A stretch of 19,058 nucleotides of DNA, taken from the NCBI GenBank assembly GCA_002159155.1, contig LZRQ01000043.1:1-19058 (forward strand), in the 5' to 3' direction. The position numbers were made by a program, and so were the translations under genes. How positions within the stretch are numbered: the stretch's first letter is position 1; the number at the start of each line of letters is the position of its first letter. A model generated the notes under the pieces. The model was given only the letters and a program-made list of their open reading frames with translations. It was not told the DNA's origin and did not search any database. Positions 15,011 to 19,058 of this stretch are shown here, piece after piece. The stretch is from Firmicutes bacterium ZCTH02-B6 (GTDB taxonomy: Bacteria > Bacillota > Limnochordia > Limnochordales > ZCTH02-B6).

Positions 15011-15352
15011 TTACCACGGTTTGGCGAACATCACCCACGGCTCCACCCGGCCGTCACCGATGCGCCACACGATCCCGGCGCCGTAGTCCCATCCGCCCTG
15101 GGTGCGCCACAACGACACCTCAGCCTCCATCCGGGCCGGCCACGCAGGCGACCATCGCTGCGTGACGATCAGCTCTGTCCACCACTCCTGATGCCGCAGG
15201 ACCAGTGCTTCGGCCGCTCGCAGTTCGGGGCCGTCGACCGTCTGAGTAATCATCAGCCGGTGCTCGCCCTGCAGCTCCCACGCGGCCGCCGGCATGACGG
15301 CGACCAGTGCAAGTATGGCGACCAGCAGTACGGCAGTACGAAGCCCCCGCAT
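15011..15352 (-). CDS. Small exported protein of the prophage end (113 aa)
   Basis: ATG 15352 is preceded by GGAGGGG at 6-nt spacing; an in-frame ATG at 15367 would place this site inside the gene. The N-terminus is a clear signal peptide: MRGLRT, a hydrophobic core LAVLLVAIL-like at about 7-20, then VMPAAA|W with AXA-type cleavage after residue 24. The mature part is about 89 residues, rich in Trp, Arg and Glu, with beta-type alternation (WWTELIVTQRW, AEVSLWRTQGGWDYGAGIVW, VEPWVMFAKPW). It looks like a small beta-sheet or beta-barrel protein. I do not recognise the family. As the last gene of the leftward lysis-type group, a role in lysis or in the host envelope is plausible but unproven. 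Confidence 0.7.
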   Translation of the reverse strand: MRGLRTAVLLVAILALVAVMPAAAWELQGEHRLMITQTVDGPELRAAEALVLRHQEWWTELIVTQRWSPAWPARMEAEVSLWRTQGGWDYGAGIVWRIGDGRVEPWVMFAKPW

Positions 15353-15440
15353 CAGCGTCCCCTCCATCGTTGCCGACTCGTCACCGTGTCGCCGGGCCGC
15401 TCCCGTACCAGTCCATTCAGCCAGTCCGGGAGCAACCGCT

Positions 15441-15776
15441 TTAGGACGCGGCCTGCGTCGAGGATTTTCCCTCGTCAGCCTTGTGCAGCTCGCTCTCCCG
15501 CGCTGCTACCCGCATAGCCAACGCTTGCGTTGTCGGGTCGGGCAGTTCGCCAAACCTCTCTTCCCACATGCGGAAGAACGCCTCTAGGAACGGAGCCGCC
15601 TTTTGAGCGCCCTTCAGCTCCTTGGTGATGCCCTCCTCCTCGGCGATCCGCCATGCGGACTGCGCGATGCGCGTTACCGTCCGCACGTAGCGGAACCACT
15701 CAGCGCCCTGGAACGTAGCCAGGACAGCCAGGAGGATAGCGACGACAATCTCCCAGTTCTCCAGGATCCACTCCAT
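15441..15776 (-). CDS. Holin-like phage protein with one membrane span (111 aa)
   Basis: ATG 15776 follows GAGGAGG at 9-nt spacing; a TTG at 15785 is also in frame but would overlap that site. The protein has one N-terminal span (about 8-24, EIVVAILLAVLATFQGAEWF), then a long charged helical tail (RIAQSAWRIAEEEGITKELK onward). This matches the layout of LL-H-type phage holins: one span, then an amphipathic helical domain. It starts 24 nt after the endolysin stop, as holins often do. It would release or help the endolysin across the membrane. The holin call rests on layout and context more than on a firm sequence match. Confidence 0.55.
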   Translation of the reverse strand: MEWILENWEIVVAILLAVLATFQGAEWFRYVRTVTRIAQSAWRIAEEEGITKELKGAQKAAPFLEAFFRMWEERFGELPDPTTQALAMRVAARESELHKADEGKSSTQAAS

Positions 15777-15799
15777 GACCGACAACCTCCTCTGCTTTC

Positions 15800-16342
15800 T
15801 TAGGCCAACGCCCGACGGAGCCAGCCGCGCTCAAACACGACCAGCTCTGGGCGCCGGTCAACCAATTGGTGGTAGTAGCGGGCCGCCTGCACCCGGTAAA
15901 GCTCGAGGAGTAGCGCGGGGTTGACGCGATTGACAGCCCCCAGGGTCTGTGAGCCGAGGATGCCGTCCACCGCCACGTCCTCGCCGGCCACCCGCAGCGC
16001 TTGCTGGAGTAGCCGCACAGCAGTCCCGCTGCCCATGTTGACTGCTAGGTCGAGGATTTTGGTGGCCACCCCTAGGTCCCGCACCTCGCTCAGTCGCAGG
16101 GGCTCCCACCAATAGCGCCGGTACAGCTCGATGGCCCGCTCCCGTGGCAGTGCCCGGACGTCGTCCGCGTCCACGTCCCCGTCACCGTCGATGTCGCCCT
16201 CAGCGAGACCCAGCCGCTGGAGCCATGTCAAAGAAATACCCCAGTGGGTGACGCCACCGGGGTCATTTGGGTGCTCACTCAGGCCGCCCTCATGGGCGAG
16301 GACGACCTCGACGGCCGCTCTGAAACGTTCATCCGCACTCAC
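15800..16342 (-). CDS. Phage endolysin: GH108 N-acetylmuramidase with C-terminal peptidoglycan-binding domain
   Basis: A 180-aa protein starting at GTG 16342, which overlaps the stop of the upstream XhlA-like gene as GTGA, behind GGAAAGGGTGG. The GH108 domain shows the catalytic glutamate E18 in AHEGG and the motif PNDPGGVTHWGI (25-36), then RAIELYRRYWWEPL (about 67-80). The C-terminal PG_binding_3-type domain covers about 100-180 (NMGSGTAVRLLQQALRVAGE, DGILGSQTLGAVN). It cuts the beta-1,4 bond between MurNAc and GlcNAc to lyse the host. Residues 50-61, DIDGDGDVDADD, form a perfect EF-hand/dockerin-type calcium loop inserted between the two GH108 motifs. No signal peptide is present, so it needs a holin, and two candidates flank it. 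Confidence 0.88.
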   Translation of the reverse strand: MSADERFRAAVEVVLAHEGGLSEHPNDPGGVTHWGISLTWLQRLGLAEGDIDGDGDVDADDVRALPRERAIELYRRYWWEPLRLSEVRDLGVATKILDLAVNMGSGTAVRLLQQALRVAGEDVAVDGILGSQTLGAVNRVNPALLLELYRVQAARYYHQLVDRRPELVVFERGWLRRALA

Positions 16343-16575
16343 GGCGTACCACCCTTTCCTGCGATGAGGTCCTTGAGCCATGTGGCGAGCCAGCCCAGCG
16401 CCGCTCCAATGCCGGCCACGTAGGCCCGTGACGTTTCTAGCGCGCGGATGCGCTTGGCGTGGTCATTAAGCCGCTCGGTCGTGGCGCGCTCCAGACGGTC
16501 GATCCTCTCGGTGATGCGGCGCTCCATGGCCTGGAGGTCGGCCCGAAGCCACTCCAGGCGGCCGTTGTGATCCAT
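16339..16575 (-). CDS. XhlA-like coiled-coil membrane protein of the lysis module (78 aa)
   Basis: ATG 16575 follows GAGAGGGTGTGAGAG. Residues about 5-48 form a charged coiled coil (LEWLRADLQAMERRITERID, then LERATTERLNDHAKRIRALE). Residues about 51-70 form a single membrane span (AYVAGIGAALGWLATWLKDL), followed by a short tail. This layout is that of the XhlA family, which acts with XhlB-type holins or helps the endolysin in Bacillus phage-like elements. The stop overlaps the endolysin start by 4 nt, so the two are translationally coupled. It is the first gene of the lysis cassette and is preceded by a terminator for transcription coming from the tail genes. Confidence 0.75.
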   Translation of the reverse strand: MDHNGRLEWLRADLQAMERRITERIDRLERATTERLNDHAKRIRALETSRAYVAGIGAALGWLATWLKDLIAGKGGTP

Positions 16576-16601
16576 CTCTCACACCCTCTCGCATGGGCAT
16601 G

Positions 16602-16624
16602 AAAAACGCCCCGCTGGGCGGGGC
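16602..16624 (-). terminator. Intrinsic terminator on the minus strand, right of the lysis genes
   Basis: Read on the minus strand, GCCCCGC CCA GCGGGGC forms a 7-bp stem with a 3-base loop (16608-16624), followed by GTTTTT. It would stop transcription arriving from the tail genes, so the lysis genes seem to need their own start or readthrough. Confidence 0.75.
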
Positions 16625-16662
16625 TAGCAGGAACCTCGGATATTGTCGGGAAACTCACCCGC

Positions 16663-16677
16663 TGCAAACTTTTTGCA
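16663..16677 (+). other. Hairpin before the lipoprotein ribosome binding site
   Basis: TGCAAA CTT TTTGCA is a perfect 6-bp stem with a 3-base loop. It ends one base before GGAGGG (16679-16684), so it may act as an operator or affect translation of the lipoprotein. Confidence 0.4.
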
Positions 16678-16690
16678 CGGAGGGATAGCC

Positions 16691-17125
16691 ATGGTCAAGA
16701 CTGCCCATCACCTGTTGTCCTGCCTCTCTCTGGTGGTCCTGGCCATCGTCCTGACCGCCTGCGGTGGGTCGCCGCCGGCGATCCCGCAAGCCGCCATTGA
16801 CGACGCTGTGGCGTTTATCCTGCAGGACGCGATGGTACGGGACGCGGCCATCCGCATCGAGAATGACCAGATTGTCCTGGCCATCGTAGCCAACCGTGCC
16901 ATCAACCAGCAGTACGCCCGGCAACTTGGCGACAACTTCGCTCGCTACTTTGCCACCGCCACCGCAACCTGGGCCAGCGACGAGCGGCTGAAGAAGGTGC
17001 CTACGCGGGATTACTACGGCGGCGTGTGGGAGCACTACACCGGCACCATTGTCATCGCTTTCGACACCGACACCGTGTTCCAGCGCGGCACGCTGGCCAA
17101 GGGAGGGAAGTCTATCCGCTGGTGA
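16691..17125 (+). CDS. Prophage-borne lipoprotein (144 aa)
   Basis: ATG 16691 follows GGAGGG with 6-nt spacing. The N-terminus is a lipoprotein signal: MVKTAHH, a hydrophobic core LSLVVLAIV, and the lipobox LTAC with C24 as the lipidated residue. The mature part has about 120 residues with a beta-alpha pattern (AAIDDAVAFILQDAMVRDAA, IRIENDQIVLAIVANRA, INQQYARQLGDNFARYFATA) and ends in GTIVIAFDTDTVFQRG. I do not recognise a named family. Its direction is opposite to the surrounding phage genes, and it has its own likely start region beyond the terminator at 16602-16624. This is the arrangement of a 'moron' expressed in the lysogen, so surface effects such as superinfection exclusion are an idea only. 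Its 3' end overlaps the next gene by 14 nt. Confidence 0.75.
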   Translation: MVKTAHHLLSCLSLVVLAIVLTACGGSPPAIPQAAIDDAVAFILQDAMVRDAAIRIENDQIVLAIVANRAINQQYARQLGDNFARYFATATATWASDERLKKVPTRDYYGGVWEHYTGTIVIAFDTDTVFQRGTLAKGGKSIRW

Positions 17126-17507
17126 CCGACACCGGGGGCTCAGGCCATACGACGTCCGCCGGGTCGGAAAAAACCTGCGGGATGTCCCGCAGGGCCTGGC
17201 GATACTGCGCCCAGGCGGACCGCAAAGCCGGATCCATCGGCACATCGTTTAGTTGCGTCCAGTCCGAAGAGCGCAGCAGCGCGTCCCGACGGGCTCGAAT
17301 ATCGTCCCATGTTAACTGCGGTGCCGGCGGATCGCACGGCACGATCTGACTGCCGTCCCATCGGCGAGTGCCCGGATTAGCCAGGAATTCAAGCCACTGT
17401 TCGTCGGTGATGGGAACCGTATCCGACAGGTCCTCGTTCGGGTACTCCCACTCCGGGTCAAAGAACGCCACGGGGCGCCCGTCGGAGTCGAAACGAGCGA
17501 GTTTCAC
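17112..17507 (-). CDS. Phage tail-assembly/chaperone-type protein (131 aa)
   Basis: GTG 17507 follows a GGAGGTGAAAGGG stretch. The N-terminal half is variable (MKLARFDSDGRPVAFFDPEW, then VPITDEQWLEFLANPGTRRW), in the style of proteins that read a short stretch of tail fibre. The C-terminal half has the recognisable pattern IRARRDALLRSSDWTQL, then DVPMDPALRSAWAQYRQALR, then DIPQVFSDPADVVWPEPP. That pattern is common in phage tail-fibre assembly proteins and phage-tail-associated XkdW/DUF4376-like proteins. It lies 18 nt after the stop of the tail-fibre gene, on the same strand, which fits a role in folding or attaching that fibre. Its stop overlaps the end of the lipoprotein gene by 14 nt. Confidence 0.8.
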   Translation of the reverse strand: MKLARFDSDGRPVAFFDPEWEYPNEDLSDTVPITDEQWLEFLANPGTRRWDGSQIVPCDPPAPQLTWDDIRARRDALLRSSDWTQLNDVPMDPALRSAWAQYRQALRDIPQVFSDPADVVWPEPPVSVTSG

Positions 17508-17525
17508 AGCCCTTTCACCTCCTGG

Positions 17526-18158
17526 TCAATACCCAATCGCCAGATAGGCCACGTATCTCGTCCCTGACCGCCTGTCTCCTGCGCCTTCCATCCTGAAGTC
17601 GGCTCCCGTCTTACTGAAACCGCGGACGAAGGCGAAGTTGTCGTCATCGCTCGTCGTGCTGTTTTGCTTTACAGCAATAACTCGCAAGCAATCCGTCGGG
17701 AAAGCTATCGGGAATGTGGCAGACGTATTGCCGTCGTGCTGAACCTCCGGGCTCCGCCCCCACTGAATGATAATTCCATTTGGGAACTTAACGTAGCCAG
17801 ACTCGGAGGCCAACGACGCCCAGAAAGACCGCGGATAAAACGTCGTCTCCACCCAACTCCTACTAGCGCCAAGCGCCGCGATTGCTTGCGCGACGCGAAG
17901 CGGCGTCATGTACTTGTTCGTGGCCGTCCCGGCCTCCGCTTCGGCCTGGGTGGCAATCCCGTAATTCTCGACATTGCCCAAGCCCACCTGGGACTTCGTG
18001 ACGCCGTGTGGATTGTCTGTCCGGCCAGCATGAGCCGCCACCGCCTCGTCCGCATATACCTTAGCGGCCGCCAGGGCGGCATCCGCTTTCGCCTGCGCGC
18101 CCTCGACCGTTTCGGCTAACTTGCCACCGATGGTGGTCCCTTCCTTCAACTGAGCCAT
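17526..18158 (-). CDS. Phage tail-fibre protein with gp53-like C-terminal domain (210 aa)
   Basis: ATG 18158 follows GAAGGAGGGGG. A longer open frame upstream runs through the recombinase fragment in another frame and is not used. The N-terminus (MAQLKEGTTIGGKLAETVEG) leads into an alanine-rich coiled-coil segment (about 20-45). Then comes the tail-fibre signature NPHGVTKSQVGLGNVENYG (about 50-68) and a typical collar repeat, AEAEAGTATNKYMTPLRVAQ (about 73-92). The C-terminal half, from about 118, is a gp53-like domain: SGYVKFPNGIIIQWGRSP, then TFPIAFPTDCLRVIAVK and closing beta strands. This part forms the receptor-binding trimer. The whole is short for a fibre, so it may be a distal or side fibre. 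It abuts a tyrosine-recombinase fragment at its start, the usual place for host-range variation. Confidence 0.88.
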   Translation of the reverse strand: MAQLKEGTTIGGKLAETVEGAQAKADAALAAAKVYADEAVAAHAGRTDNPHGVTKSQVGLGNVENYGIATQAEAEAGTATNKYMTPLRVAQAIAALGASRSWVETTFYPRSFWASLASESGYVKFPNGIIIQWGRSPEVQHDGNTSATFPIAFPTDCLRVIAVKQNSTTSDDDNFAFVRGFSKTGADFRMEGAGDRRSGTRYVAYLAIGY

Positions 18159-18171
18159 GTAACCCCCTCCT

Positions 18172-18483
18172 TCACGGGAACACACGACGATAATGCTGCT
18201 CGACCTGCGCCTGCTGTGTCCTCGCGTACACCCGCGTCGTGGCCACGCTCTCATGGCCCAAGATGGTCTGCACCACGTCAATCGGCACCCCGGCGGCCAG
18301 CAAGTGCGTGGCCAAGCTGTGCCGCAGACGGTGCGGTGTTAGGCGATCCCGCAAACCCGCTCTTTCGCCCAGCACCCGCATGGTCCGCTCGATGGACTCC
18401 TTGGACATCCGCCGTTTGAACTGGCTTTGTAACACCCAAGGGCTCCCATCGCACCGCCGGTCTCGATACTGCCGAAGCAGCAT
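18172..18483 (-). pseudogene. Tyrosine recombinase/phage integrase, C-terminal catalytic fragment
   Basis: The 103 codons from ATG 18483 are the C-terminal part of a tyrosine recombinase. Reading upstream in frame adds LAPLSTRAV, the usual strand before the catalytic helices, then hits TAA at 18529-18531. Present are H51 and R54 in TPHRLRHSLATHLL, H77 in ILGHESVATT and the nucleophile Y86 in TRVYART. Missing are the whole N-terminal core-binding domain, the first catalytic Arg and the beta-hairpin Lys, so the product cannot be an active recombinase alone. There is no ribosome binding site before the ATG. The sequence before it belongs to an unrelated small gene, so the fragment looks like the end of a rearrangement. 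Its stop (TGA 18172) lies within the ribosome binding site region of the tail-fibre gene. An expressed short protein is possible but less likely. Confidence 0.75.
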
Positions 18484-18528
18484 GACTGCCCGGGTGCTCA
18501 GTGGTGCTAAAGTTCCGCTTACTCCTTG

Positions 18529-18771
18529 TTAAGCAGTGGGGATGACGCCTTGATCCGCCCACGCATCAAAAAACCGATGCCATCCCCGCGTATCCTCCGG
18601 GTCAAGCGCCTCCAAGGCGAGAGCACTAATGGACGCGGCGCGTGCAGCATATTCACACATCACACGAATGGGCATGATATACTCGACCCCATCTACAACG
18701 AAGCAGAACCCATCTTCTCCGTCATAGATTCCTGGCAAGACGGTGAATTTCGATCTGATCAGCCCTTCCAC
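18529..18771 (-). CDS. Uncharacterised small protein, AT-richer module (80 aa)
   Basis: GTG 18771 stands 8 nt after GAGGGGG, which lies directly after the stop of the upstream gene; a TTG start at 18813 would overlap that gene by 29 nt. The protein begins VEGLIRSKFTVLPGIYDGED and continues with beta-type GFCFVVDGVEYIMPIRVMCE. It then turns helical (YAARAASISALALEALDPED, WHRFFDAWADQGVIP). It is acidic, with no signal peptide or membrane span. I do not recognise it. Its base composition is clearly less GC-rich than the flanking DNA. The upstream gene is 13 nt away on the same strand, so the two form a unit. Such small acidic beta-alpha proteins in phage cargo are sometimes immunity or antitoxin proteins; here that is only a guess. 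Confidence 0.65.
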   Translation of the reverse strand: MEGLIRSKFTVLPGIYDGEDGFCFVVDGVEYIMPIRVMCEYAARAASISALALEALDPEDTRGWHRFFDAWADQGVIPTA

Positions 18772-18784
18772 GCCGCATACCCCC

Positions 18785-19058
18785 TCATGATAGCAAGACC
18801 TCGCGTATGTCAACCTGAAATCGCACCAAGATTGAATTAGTTTGGTTTACATTTTCAGCGACCAACCTGTAGCCGTGCAGGGCAGTGATCGGAGTGAGCA
18901 TGCGCCATATGACCTGGCGATAGTTATCTGCATTCCACGCGACCAGTTCCCAGAGATTGCTCTTGCCGCCAGCATTTTTTAACCTCTCTGGACTGAAATA
19001 CTGGAGCTGGAATCCACCGTCATCGCCTGGGTCGTCATGGCCAAACACAGGCACGAAG
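18785..19058 (-). CDS. Uncharacterised protein, C-terminal part (runs off right edge)
   Basis: At least 89 codons are open from the right edge to TGA at 18785. A GTG at 19054 could be the start, but codons before it are open too and no ribosome binding site is visible, so the gene probably begins outside the window. The visible sequence has DDPGDDGGFQLQYFSPERLK, then NLWELVAWNADNYRQVIWRM and YRLVAENVNQTNSILVRFQV. The first part has an acidic loop; the rest alternates helix and strand, with many Trp, Asn and Arg. I do not recognise the family. It is followed 13 nt later by the 80-aa gene and shares its lower GC content. It may be a phage structural, cargo or toxin-type protein; the sequence does not decide. 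Confidence 0.55.
   Translation of the reverse strand, partial: FVPVFGHDDPGDDGGFQLQYFSPERLKNAGGKSNLWELVAWNADNYRQVIWRMLTPITALHGYRLVAENVNQTNSILVRFQVDIREVLLS

Overview
The window is GC-rich DNA (roughly two thirds G+C by eye) with strong AGGAGG-type ribosome binding sites, canonical TTGACA/TATAAT-type promoters, a transcription-terminating SAM-I (S-box) riboswitch and intrinsic terminators with U-tracts. This style points to a high-GC, probably thermophilic or soil/compost Bacillota of the Symbiobacterium/Thermaerobacter/Limnochorda kind. That placement is inferred from style and gene content, not from a marker gene. High GC creates many long spurious ORFs on the wrong strand; these are left out.

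Left part (1-6165). A thiamine-diphosphate enzyme of the acetolactate-synthase type runs off the left edge on the minus strand, behind a clear promoter and a palindromic operator. Divergent from it is an 813-aa TPR protein, followed by a GNAT acetyltransferase. A second TPR protein (601 aa) faces the acetyltransferase and overlaps its end by 64 bp. The two TPR proteins look like diverged relatives.

Middle part (6166-11400). This holds a membrane-anchored HtrA/DegP-type serine protease with one PDZ domain, two stacked terminators, a DoxX-family membrane protein with repeated GGACACC motifs upstream, and a methionine operon. In that operon a SAM-I riboswitch controls metY (O-acetylhomoserine sulfhydrylase) and metX (homoserine O-acetyltransferase), which together assimilate sulfide into homocysteine when SAM is low.

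Second middle part (11400-14140, minus strand). Two separate DUF1538 membrane proteins are followed by a P-II-like protein whose start overlaps the second DUF1538 gene, and then by an unrecognised 70-aa protein. The group looks like a transport or channel unit with its own P-II-type regulator. A tRNA-Arg(ACG) gene with its own promoter and terminator follows on the plus strand.

Right part (14140-19058). The tRNA is followed by 11-bp tandem repeats and a small DUF6504-type gene, then by one end of a prophage. Reading leftwards on the minus strand from the right edge there are: two unrecognised, AT-richer small genes; a C-terminal fragment of a tyrosine recombinase; a tail-fibre protein; a tail-assembly/chaperone-type protein; an XhlA-like coiled-coil membrane protein; a GH108 endolysin with a dockerin-like calcium loop; a holin-like protein; a small exported protein; and an XRE repressor. 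Two genes run against this direction: a lipoprotein (a likely 'moron') and a 38-aa basic protein divergent from the repressor.
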